Positions 1 to 6,906 of a DNA stretch of 34,293 nt are shown piece after piece. Origin of the DNA: Bacillota bacterium. GTDB lineage: Bacteria > Bacillota > Clostridia > Lachnospirales > Lachnospiraceae. Each line of letters begins with the position of its first letter. Within the stretch, counting starts at the first letter, position 1. The stretch is from positions 1 to 34,293 of the forward strand of contig JAEZFK010000007.1 in the NCBI GenBank assembly GCA_023437715.1, given 5' to 3'. Made by a program: the position numbers and the translations under genes. The notes below the pieces were generated by a model that made no database searches, was not told the DNA's origin, and was given only the letters and a program-made list of their open reading frames with translations.

Positions 1-171
1 ATGCCGCCATTAACAAGAAGATTAACAAAAAAGGAACCAGGATGAAACTGGCTCCGAAAAATGTTTGTAAAGGAAAAACCATACTTTTCCTTTATATAGA
101 TTTGTAACACATAAACCAACATGTAGACGGATTAAGTATGGAAATTCGATTTACAATTGAGGGGGAAAATA
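1..171. other. 5' flank with no convincing gene
   Basis: A short open frame runs from the window edge to a TGA at 43-45 and could be the tail of a gene that starts outside, but it is too short to judge. An imperfect hairpin (GGAaCCAG around 35-42 with CTGGcTCC around 49-56) follows that stop. It lacks a T-run, so a terminator cannot be claimed. Confidence 0.25.
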
Positions 172-237
172 ATGGGCATAAAAATTCCCATATTGTCAAA
201 GGAAATTCCTTGTACAAAGCCATATAAAGATATATAG
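172..237 (+). CDS. Candidate 21-residue small peptide upstream of an XRE/TPR regulator
   Basis: The ATG at 172 is preceded by GAGGGGG (159-165) at a 6-nt distance, a better ribosome binding site than many full genes here have. The frame runs 21 codons to TAG at 235-237. The peptide begins MGIKIPILSK and contains one Cys and two Pro. It has no clear signal peptide and is only mildly hydrophobic. It lies about 110 bp upstream of the start of a regulator whose HTH-plus-helical-repeat layout resembles peptide-sensing RRNPP proteins, so a cognate signalling peptide is conceivable. It could also be a chance ORF, because the predicted promoter of the regulator overlaps its 3' half. Confidence 0.3.
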   Translation: MGIKIPILSKEIPCTKPYKDI

Positions 238-238
238 T
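210..238 (+). promoter_or_regulatory. Predicted sigma-A promoter for the XRE/TPR regulator
   Basis: A -35-like TTGTAC (210-215), a 17-nt spacer and a -10-like TATAGT (233-238) lie about 110 nt upstream of the preferred start of the downstream regulator. The -10 matches 5/6 of the consensus and the -35 only 3/6. Confidence 0.35.
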
Positions 239-348
239 AATGATATTGATTACTTTTTTTGATTAAATAGGGAGTTATGGATGGCTCCCCGGCCTATGAC
301 AAAAGCAGCCTTGTTAATTGGTTAAGGGAGGAAAACAGGGAGAAAGTT

Positions 349-1296
349 ATGAATCATATTGGCAATGTGATTAAGGAATATCGCGGCATTCTTCATATGA
401 GCCGCCACGAATTAGCGGAAAATATATGCTCGGAAAAGTATTTATACATGGTGGAAACGGGAAAACGGACCCCATCCTGCCATATGGTAAGATCCCTGGG
501 CGATAAAATGAAGGTGGATTTATGCAAGTACGGCGACTACTTTGACTGCATGAATCCGGTTAAGGTGCGTTCCTTTATTGAGAGGTTTTACATATATCGA
601 AGAGATAATAATTATGCCGCTTTGGAGGAAGCGACGGAAGAGGCCCTTAAACTGGAAGATTATCACAAGGATCCATGGAGGTATGAAATTCAGCTCAATC
701 GTCTGATGACGAAGGTTTTCGGTGAAAGGGATTTTATAAACCCGGTACCAGAGCTCACTGCTGTTATTTCGGAAATGGAAAGGAAAAAGGCCGGCGGTCC
801 CTGCCTCATCAGCCTCTATGTCTTATTGTCGACCTGCTATCAGATGGCACGGGATATTGACAATGCCAGGAATGTTGTCATGCGAACCATGGAGGCAATA
901 AAGGGAAAACAGGAGAACGCCAAATATGCCCAGGTAGCTGCTGCGGCAAAGCTGAACAAGATTACCCTGCATCATCTGGCGGGAGAATTTGATGCTGTAA
1001 TTGATGACGCCCAGGCTTTTTTTGAATATGAAAATGAAATGAGTTACCGGGAATATACCCATTATGGTTATTTTTTTTTGGCATTTGCCTGTTATGAGAG
1101 CGGCCGGAAAGAGAAAGGAATGAAATGGTTCCACAAGGCTTTAAGTGCCATGCTGGTCACCTGCAAGGCAGAAGATATGTCTTACATCGCGGGCTATGAG
1201 GTATTCAAAGCAATGCTGTCTGACCCGATGCTGTCAAAGGATTTGCTTCATGAGTTTCTGAATGAATACGATTCGATACGCTTTTTGTTCTCTTAA
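349..1296 (+). CDS. XRE-family HTH regulator with C-terminal TPR-like domain (RRNPP-like)
   Basis: This is a predicted cytoplasmic DNA-binding regulator of about 315 aa. The N-terminal ~60 residues form an XRE/Cro-type helix-turn-helix (IGNVIKEYRG, then MSRHELAENI and YMVETGKRTP). The rest is all-alpha, with repeated helical hairpins typical of TPR domains. This layout is shared with Rgg/PlcR/NprR-type regulators that bind intracellular peptides. The frame opens at ATG 277, but GGGAG sits only 2 nt before that codon. ATG 349 has AGGGAG at 6-nt spacing and places the HTH at the N-terminus as is usual, so 349 is preferred. The target genes are unknown. The neighbours are c-di-GMP proteins, so control of signalling or motility is possible but is only an inference. 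Confidence 0.8.
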   Translation: MNHIGNVIKEYRGILHMSRHELAENICSEKYLYMVETGKRTPSCHMVRSLGDKMKVDLCKYGDYFDCMNPVKVRSFIERFYIYRRDNNYAALEEATEEALKLEDYHKDPWRYEIQLNRLMTKVFGERDFINPVPELTAVISEMERKKAGGPCLISLYVLLSTCYQMARDIDNARNVVMRTMEAIKGKQENAKYAQVAAAAKLNKITLHHLAGEFDAVIDDAQAFFEYENEMSYREYTHYGYFFLAFACYESGRKEKGMKWFHKALSAMLVTCKAEDMSYIAGYEVFKAMLSDPMLSKDLLHEFLNEYDSIRFLFS

Positions 1297-1319
1297 TGAG
1301 TGAGGTAACAATTGTTCCA

Positions 1320-1349
1320 TTGAAGCAATGCCGGTAAAACGGTTATATT
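1320..1349 (+). promoter_or_regulatory. Predicted promoter of the EAL-HDOD gene
   Basis: TTGAAG (1320-1325), an 18-nt spacer and TATATT (1344-1349, 5/6 of consensus) sit about 60 nt upstream of the GTG start at 1409. Confidence 0.4.
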
Positions 1350-1408
1350 TATATTAAATGAGATAATAATATAAATAGCATTTAAAACAATGAAACAGAG
1401 GTGAGAAC

Positions 1409-2617
1409 GTGTTTATTGCAAGGCAGCCGATTTTCAACCGGGCTCTTAAAATATATGGATACGAGCTGCTTTTCCGGTCAAGTGAAACCTCCAATGCTTT
1501 TTCCAATGCGACTTCTCTCTCTGCGACAGCAGTGGTGTTCGGAGGTCTGTTTGAGCAGGGGATAGACAAGATTGTAGGAAAAGAAAAGGCCTTTGTAAAC
1601 TTCGATTATGAATTTATCATGTCGGATATGATTGAGCTGATAAATCCCGAAACCCTTGTAATAGAAGTTCTTGAGACTGTGAAATTTGATCCTGCGCTCT
1701 TAGCCCGGATTCAGGAGCTTCGCAATAAGGGGTATAAAATAGCGCTTGATGATTTTGAGGATGATTATTTTGGCTGTCCGGCAGTTTCCATGTCGGATAT
1801 TATTAAGTACGATATTCTGGCAACTCCTCTTGACTCGCTTTATGCAGAGGTCCGGGACGCTGTTTCTAAAAACCGTGTGCTGTTAGCGGAAAAGGTTGAA
1901 ACAGAAGAGGAATACCAGAAAGCGAAAAGAATGGGATTTCAACTGTTTCAGGGATATTTTTTCAGTAAACCCAAAATTGTGCCGGACACCCTCAGGACAA
2001 AAAGATCACCGAAAACCGTGTATATCCAGCTGTTAAGGGAGCTGAAGAAAAATGATTTTTCCTATGACAAAATTTCCCGATTTATAGAGTCTGACGTGAA
2101 CTTATCCTACCGGTTGCTCTGTATCATAAGCCATAAAAAGGAAAGTCAATATGATTCCATTAGAAATGCCCTGGTGCATATGGGTCGGAATGAAATAGAG
2201 CGATGGATCAGCGTGGTAATGCTTCAGAATGTGGCGGCGGACAAGCCGGATGAGGTATTTAAGCTTTCTCTTCTAAGGTCAAAATTCGGGGAATATATTG
2301 CCGCCCACAGCTCTCTTAAAAGCCGGAAGGATGAAGCGGCGATGATGTTTTTATTCAGCCTGCTGGATGTGATTTTAGACAGCTCCATGGAGGATGCCCT
2401 AAAGGAGCTGGCGATTTCCACGGATATTACAGATGCCCTTATTAATGGCACAGGAGTTTTCGAGCCTTTGTTCATGCTGATGAAGTCCTATGAAAATGGG
2501 GATTGGAATGAGGTTGAAAAGTATGCCAGGGCAATCAATGTGAGTTCCGAAAGCCTTACCATTGGATATATATCGGCAATCGGCTGGGCCTCACAGATCA
2601 TGTATTTTTATGACTAA
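1409..2617 (+). CDS. EAL-HDOD signalling protein (YuxH/CdgJ type)
   Basis: A 402-aa soluble protein with an N-terminal EAL-like domain (about residues 1-190) and a C-terminal HDOD domain (about 195-390). The GTG start at 1409 follows AGAGGTGAG closely. The EAL signature reads YELLFR, and DDFE replaces DDFG. However, acidic and metal-site positions corresponding to the canonical ones remain (E19, N64, E86, D114/D115, K133, E161/E164, Q181). Family members of this architecture are usually thought to be degenerate phosphodiesterases that act through protein contacts or c-di-GMP binding, so catalytic activity is uncertain. It lies about 100 bp upstream of a full GGDEF-EAL enzyme on the same strand and may act in the same circuit. 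Confidence 0.85.
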   Translation: MFIARQPIFNRALKIYGYELLFRSSETSNAFSNATSLSATAVVFGGLFEQGIDKIVGKEKAFVNFDYEFIMSDMIELINPETLVIEVLETVKFDPALLARIQELRNKGYKIALDDFEDDYFGCPAVSMSDIIKYDILATPLDSLYAEVRDAVSKNRVLLAEKVETEEEYQKAKRMGFQLFQGYFFSKPKIVPDTLRTKRSPKTVYIQLLRELKKNDFSYDKISRFIESDVNLSYRLLCIISHKKESQYDSIRNALVHMGRNEIERWISVVMLQNVAADKPDEVFKLSLLRSKFGEYIAAHSSLKSRKDEAAMMFLFSLLDVILDSSMEDALKELAISTDITDALINGTGVFEPLFMLMKSYENGDWNEVEKYARAINVSSESLTIGYISAIGWASQIMYFYD

Positions 2618-2723
2618 AGCGGTCGCAAAACCCGGAAGGCATTCTCGTCGGCACCATAGGAGACGGAGATGGGACAGAATCATATGACATAAAGATGCCC
2701 TGCGACGGGCTAAAGGGAGACCT

Positions 2724-5087
2724 ATGAAACACATACCAAAACCCATGCTCAATTCAAAAACACGCATATGGCTGCATTTCTATCTGTCCATAGCATATAT
2801 ATCCGGTGGAATGATATGCTTTTTGCCTTGTTTTTTCCCGGATATGGTGAGCGGACAGGAGGGTTTAAGATCCACCTTGTGGGCAGGCGGACTATTATTC
2901 ATTCTTGGCATGTTAATCCTGCTGTTACAGGCGGTTAAGTGTGAGAAAATAAAAGATATACTGATACTTGGGATGATGCTTTTCAGTATTCCGGTTGTCA
3001 CTCTGGGATTTATTGAATATGCAGGCATAACGGTCTGGGCTTTCCCGGCTGTTTTAATGTTTGTTTCGCTTGTGTTCAATACACGGGTGCCCCTGATTTT
3101 AATCACAGCCATGTCCGTTGTTACCCAGCTTTTGCTGTGGATAAATGTTCCGGGAAAGAGGGTGCAGGTGGATGAATTTGATTATGTTATCAGAATAGGC
3201 ATCTATCTCATTGCTCTTTGGCTGGGCTTGTTTATAAACAGGGTTTACATTGAAAGATTGAAGGAAAACAGCTGCCAAATTGAATTTCAAAAGCTCATAT
3301 CCGATATTTCATTTGATTTTATAAGCGTCAGCCAATCAAATTTCCATGGAAATATAAATGCAATGCTGAAGAAGACAGGTCTCTTTTTTCAGGTGGACCG
3401 GACATATATCTTTTGGATTAACAATCAGGACGGCACCATGACCTATGCCTGCGAATGGTGCAGGGAAGGAACTGCCCCTGAAGGAGAAAGAATTCCGCAG
3501 ATCCCGTTGGAGACATTTCCATGGGGGATGGAACAATTAAGGGGCAATAGGATTATTTACATAAAGGATGTTGACAGGCTTCCGGAGGAGGCCGCCCCGG
3601 AGAGGAAACAGCTGACCCGGCGGGGGGTGAAATCAGCCGTTATAATTCCCATTGTGGAAAACGGAGAGATTCTGGGATTCATGGGCTTTGACTCCCTTCT
3701 GTCCCATAAGAGCTGGTCCGACGACTATATTCAGATGCTTAAAATATTATCCAATCTGCTGGCCAATGGACTGTTAAAAATCAAATCCGAAGAAAAAATT
3801 GAACACATGGCATATTACGACTATTTGACGGGGCTTCCCAACCGTCTTCTGTTTTCGGAACGGCTGGTCCGGTCCCTTGGCCTTGCCAGGCGGGATGACC
3901 GTCTGGTTGGTATCATATTCCTGGATTTAGACAGCTTTAAGATGGTAAACGATACCATGGGACACAGCGCCGGAGACACCATCCTTCAGGAAGTGGCCGG
4001 CGGCCTGACCCGGCGTCTGAGAAAAACGGATATGGTGGCCCGGTTCGGGGGAGATGAGTTCCTGATTATGGTCAATGACCTGGAGGATTACGAGAGCATC
4101 AGAGGGGCGGCGGATACCATTATGACGATGTTTGAAACCCCTTTTAACATAAACGGACAGGCGTTTTTTATTACCGGCAGCGCGGGAATTGCCGTTTATC
4201 CCTTTGACGGAGAGGATGCGAAAACATTGATAAAGAATGCCGATATTGCCATGTATATGGCAAAAAACGGAGGAAAAAACCAGTATGCCTTATGCGCTGC
4301 AGATATGAATGAGAAGGTAAAGACGAACGTCAGTCTGTCCAACGGTCTGTACGGAGTGGAAGCACGCAATGAGCTGGTTGTCTATTACCAGCCTCAGATC
4401 AGGCTTCAGACAGGAAGTATTGTGGGTCTGGAGGCCCTGCTGCGCTGGAACCATCCGGAGCTTGGCATGATTCTTCCCCGCGTCTTTATCCCTCTGGCGG
4501 AGGTAAACGGCACCATCAGCACCATTGGCCAATGGGTGTTGAAAACTGCAATCCGTCAAAATAAAAAGTGGCAGGATATGGGGTTCCCCCATCTTCGCAT
4601 AGCGATAAATATCTCTCCCGTTCAATTTAACAATCCAGATTTTGCTGAAAATCTGGATCAGATATTGAAAGAAGAGGGATTAAATCCCGGATATCTTGAG
4701 CTTGAAATCACGGAAAGCATTGCCACAAAGGAATCGGGACATATACTTAATACCTTAAATAAGCTGAAGCAATTAGGAGTGACAATCTCCATCGATGATT
4801 TCGGCAGGGAATATTCCTCCTTAAACCGTTTGAAAACACTTCCTGTGGACCGGATAAAAATTGACATGCAGTTTGTGCATGGCATTGAGGGCAGCGAAAA
4901 GGATCAGGCCATTACCAAGGTCATCATTAATCTGGCGAAAAATCTGGGGCTGGAGGTTTTGGCGGAAGGCGTGGAAACCATGCCGCAGATGGAATTCCTT
5001 AATAAGAGGATGTGTGATGAAGTGCAGGGGTATTATTATTTCAGGCCAATGACGGCGGAAGAAATTGAGGATATGCTGCATGGCTGA
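2724..5087 (+). CDS. Membrane-bound GAF-GGDEF-EAL c-di-GMP synthase/phosphodiesterase
   Basis: A 787-aa bifunctional c-di-GMP enzyme. About six hydrophobic segments occupy residues ~15-175. A GAF-like sensor follows (~190-350), then a GGDEF domain with the intact motif RFGGDEF (GGDEF at 442-446), then an EAL domain with GLEALLRW (EAL at 570-572). The inhibitory I-site RxxD (RKTD) lies exactly five residues before GGDEF. EAL catalytic motifs are intact: NISPVQF, LELEITES, IDDFG, DRIKID, AEGVET and QGYYYFRP. Both synthase and phosphodiesterase activities are therefore possible on sequence grounds; which one dominates cannot be read from sequence. The start is supported by AAGGGAGA upstream. A short open frame ends in an ATGA overlap with this start. 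Confidence 0.92.
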   Translation: MKHIPKPMLNSKTRIWLHFYLSIAYISGGMICFLPCFFPDMVSGQEGLRSTLWAGGLLFILGMLILLLQAVKCEKIKDILILGMMLFSIPVVTLGFIEYAGITVWAFPAVLMFVSLVFNTRVPLILITAMSVVTQLLLWINVPGKRVQVDEFDYVIRIGIYLIALWLGLFINRVYIERLKENSCQIEFQKLISDISFDFISVSQSNFHGNINAMLKKTGLFFQVDRTYIFWINNQDGTMTYACEWCREGTAPEGERIPQIPLETFPWGMEQLRGNRIIYIKDVDRLPEEAAPERKQLTRRGVKSAVIIPIVENGEILGFMGFDSLLSHKSWSDDYIQMLKILSNLLANGLLKIKSEEKIEHMAYYDYLTGLPNRLLFSERLVRSLGLARRDDRLVGIIFLDLDSFKMVNDTMGHSAGDTILQEVAGGLTRRLRKTDMVARFGGDEFLIMVNDLEDYESIRGAADTIMTMFETPFNINGQAFFITGSAGIAVYPFDGEDAKTLIKNADIAMYMAKNGGKNQYALCAADMNEKVKTNVSLSNGLYGVEARNELVVYYQPQIRLQTGSIVGLEALLRWNHPELGMILPRVFIPLAEVNGTISTIGQWVLKTAIRQNKKWQDMGFPHLRIAINISPVQFNNPDFAENLDQILKEEGLNPGYLELEITESIATKESGHILNTLNKLKQLGVTISIDDFGREYSSLNRLKTLPVDRIKIDMQFVHGIEGSEKDQAITKVIINLAKNLGLEVLAEGVETMPQMEFLNKRMCDEVQGYYYFRPMTAEEIEDMLHG

Positions 5088-5091
5088 GCGG

Positions 5092-5116
5092 TCACTTAAA
5101 TTGCTCACTTAAATTG
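5092..5116 (+). repeat. Tandem duplication of a 12-bp unit
   Basis: TCACTTAAATTG occurs twice (5092-5103 and 5105-5116) with a 1-nt gap, directly after the GGDEF-EAL gene. It is upstream of the next promoter, so it could be a paired regulator site or a simple duplication. Confidence 0.5.
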
Positions 5117-5137
5117 GCTGGATTTTGCAGCTTTATA

Positions 5138-5166
5138 TTGCGCGGAATAATGGATTATAATATGAT
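5138..5166 (+). promoter_or_regulatory. Predicted promoter of the AraC-type regulator
   Basis: TTGCGC (5138-5143), a 17-nt spacer and TATGAT (5161-5166, 5/6 of consensus) lie about 55 nt upstream of the start at 5222. Confidence 0.45.
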
Positions 5167-5221
5167 AATAAAGACTGTATTCTAAAAAATCGTACTTTTG
5201 GATACTGATGTGGAGGGGAAA

Positions 5222-6088
5222 ATGGAAAGAACCGTATTTTCAGAAAGCATGGAAGGCATCGTCATTGATGAGGTAGTGCGGGATCAGGAATATACCATGA
5301 CTATGAAGCACTTTCATGACACCTATGAGCTCTATTTTCTCCTGGAAGGGGAACGCTATTATTTTATTGAGAAAGAGACCTATCACGTAAAAAAAGGAGA
5401 TGTTGTTCTGGTAAACCGGCAGCAGGTACATAAGACAAGCCAGGCAGGAAGCCAGCGCCATGACAGGATTCTCCTTCAGCTGAAGGGGCGGAGCCTGGAG
5501 CCGTGGCTTAAGAATATCGGACTGAATTCCCTGGAGAAAACCTTTGAAGATTATTACGGGGTGGTCAGGCTTTCCCCGGGCGAGTGGGAAGAGATGAAAG
5601 AGCTTCTGCTGGGAATCCGGGAGGAGCTCAGCCGCCGCAGGGAACGGTATGAGGTAATGGTGCGTTTAAAGCTTTCCCAGATCCTTTTAATGGTTTACCG
5701 CAACAGAAAAAAGGCGGTTCTGGGAGAGGTGCTGCCTACAGTACAGACCCCAAAGCATGGAAAGGTGCATGAGGTGGCGGAATATCTGACCCTGCACTGT
5801 GAGACAGGGGAGAGCCTAAATCAGCTGGCGGAGCGTTTCTTCGTCAGTAAATCTTATTTAAGCAGGATTTTCCGGGAGGTGACGGGATTTTCCGTCAATG
5901 AATACCGGAATCTGGCCAGAATCCGCAAGGCCAGGGAGCTTTTGGCAAACAGCAAATACTCCATTACGGAAATATCGGAAATCCTCGGATTTGAAAGCGT
6001 TACTTATTTTGAGCGGGTTTTTAAAAAGCATGGAGACGGGACGCCGTTGAAATACAGAAAGGAAGCGGGACGGGGCTTTGACCGCTGA
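5222..6088 (+). CDS. AraC-family transcriptional regulator with N-terminal cupin sensor
   Basis: A 288-aa regulator. Residues ~20-110 form a cupin-type ligand-binding domain (HFHDTYELYFLLEGE, then KKGDVVLVNRQQVHK). The C-terminal ~100 residues carry the two AraC helix-turn-helix units (LAERFFVSKSYLSRIFREVT; ITEISEILGFESVTYFERVF). The frame is open from TTG 5198, but ATG 5222 has GGAGGGG just upstream and is chosen. Cupin-AraC proteins of this type commonly sense sugars. No catabolic gene is directly adjacent on this side, so the target is unknown. A small stem (6080-6085 with 6092-6097) overlaps the stop codon. Confidence 0.88.
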   Translation: MERTVFSESMEGIVIDEVVRDQEYTMTMKHFHDTYELYFLLEGERYYFIEKETYHVKKGDVVLVNRQQVHKTSQAGSQRHDRILLQLKGRSLEPWLKNIGLNSLEKTFEDYYGVVRLSPGEWEEMKELLLGIREELSRRRERYEVMVRLKLSQILLMVYRNRKKAVLGEVLPTVQTPKHGKVHEVAEYLTLHCETGESLNQLAERFFVSKSYLSRIFREVTGFSVNEYRNLARIRKARELLANSKYSITEISEILGFESVTYFERVFKKHGDGTPLKYRKEAGRGFDR

Positions 6089-6245
6089 TACGCGGTCAAG
6101 CATTACTACGTCTTTATGCTTTATAGAAACAGGAAAATCGTATTAATAAATTGAACTTATCTTATTCTTATCTTAGCTGCAATTCCTAAATCAAGGATGA
6201 ATTTTCCATCACATACTTATTACAGGTAGTTGAGGCATACAGCAT

Positions 6246-6286
6246 CAGACCGGTACTGTCCGGACTTTAACCGGTCGGTCTGTTTT
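6246..6286 (+). terminator. Possible terminator downstream of the AraC gene
   Basis: CAGACCG (6246-6252) can pair with CGGTCTG (6276-6282), followed by TTTT. An inner GTCCGGAC palindrome (6259-6266) and two ACCGGT copies allow alternative folds. The T-run is short, so the call is tentative. Confidence 0.35.
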
Positions 6287-6396
6287 GCTGTTCGGAGAAC
6301 TGACGAAAACCAGCGATACATAAATAAAGGTGTATACATCCCGTGAAATATATATATAAATTATGCTTCATACAACAACAAAAGGGAATAACATAC

Positions 6397-6425
6397 TTTA
6401 CAAATATGTAAATATGTATTAGGAT
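6397..6425 (+). promoter_or_regulatory. Predicted promoter with an overlapping inverted repeat, upstream of the Cys-rich leader
   Basis: TTTACA (6397-6402, 5/6 of the -35 consensus), a 17-nt spacer and TAGGAT (6420-6425, 4/6) would start transcription near 6432. The -35 is part of a perfect inverted repeat, TTTACA-AATA-TGTAAA (6397-6412), which looks like an operator. Another short palindrome, TGTATACA, is at 6331-6338. A 5' UTR hairpin can form between 6431-6440 and 6472-6480. Confidence 0.4.
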
Positions 6426-6500
6426 GTCAGATAAAATACCCCGAAGAAAGAGAAAACAGTTATAAAGAAAAGGTATTTATTGGGAAAGGATGGTTCATAT

Positions 6501-6626
6501 ATGCAAAACGAAGCGTTATCAGTTAAAAAGGGTCACTGGGTAATTATTGGTGTTATGAATTGTTGTTGTAAGGCTGTATGCACGTGTATGAATACAGCCT
6601 GTTCCTGTATGTGCCATAATACCTGA
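6501..6626 (+). CDS. Cysteine-rich 41-residue leader peptide (putative attenuator ORF)
   Basis: The ATG at 6501 follows AAAGGATGG (6485-6493) and the frame ends at TGA 6624-6626. The product has 8 Cys in its last 21 residues: C21, C22, C23, C27, C29, C34, C36 and C38. Codons 21-23 are TGT TGT TGT. The first 20 residues have a basic patch and a short hydrophobic run (WVIIGVM). The stop region lies inside an RNA segment (6616-6625) that can pair with 6649-6658, the left arm of the following terminator. A ribosome finishing the ORF would therefore favour termination, while one stalled at the Cys triplet would favour antitermination. This is the classical layout of an amino-acid attenuator, here for cysteine. 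The alternative is a Cys-rich RiPP precursor acted on by the downstream radical SAM protein. Confidence 0.65.
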   Translation: MQNEALSVKKGHWVIIGVMNCCCKAVCTCMNTACSCMCHNT

Positions 6627-6658
6627 AAGTTCAGTGAGAGAAGTCTGGCAGGTATTAT
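6616..6658 (+). promoter_or_regulatory. Predicted antiterminator hairpin
   Basis: ATAATACCTG (6616-6625) is perfectly complementary to CAGGTATTAT (6649-6658), giving a 10-bp stem with a 23-nt loop. It shares bases 6649-6654 with the terminator stem, so the two are mutually exclusive. Its 5' arm covers the last codons and stop of the Cys-rich ORF. Confidence 0.6.
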
Positions 6659-6677
6659 ATTAGTACCTGCTTTTTTT
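6648..6677 (+). terminator. Intrinsic terminator between the Cys-rich leader and the radical SAM operon
   Basis: GCAGGTA (6648-6654) pairs with TACCTGC (6664-6670) around a 9-nt loop, followed by seven T (6671-6677). It lies 21 nt after the leader stop codon and 229 nt before the radical SAM start. Confidence 0.75.
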
Positions 6678-6906
6678 GTATAAAAATTACGCAAATAAGG
6701 TTGAGCTGAGGAGAATACATACCAGGAAACAGAGGAAGCAGCCAGCGGAAGCTACTTACGGAGGAGCAGGAAGACACGGCGGAACCGCTGAAAGAAGATC
6801 TGGAGTCTTATGTTGAAAAAGTGCCTGATAATCAGGACAAGTGATAAAGGAACCGGGAACTGAAAAGTGCGCAGGCTTGCTGTAGGAATAAGGAGGAAAG
6901 AAGAAT
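6678..6906 (+). other. Untranslated leader with an open frame lacking a start codon
   Basis: Between the terminator and the radical SAM gene, one frame stays open from 6710 to TGA 6842-6844 (44 codons). It reads like an acidic protein tail (KLLTEEQEDTAEPLK, then DLESYVEKVPDNQDK), but no ATG, GTG or TTG start with a ribosome binding site precedes the protein-like part. It may be the decayed end of an older gene. The AGGAGG at 6891-6896 serves the radical SAM start. Confidence 0.3.

Noticed and set aside
2618..2723. c-di-GMP riboswitch before the GGDEF-EAL gene
   Set aside because: No GEMM-I or GEMM-II consensus core was found by eye; only a small GCCC/GGGC stem is present.
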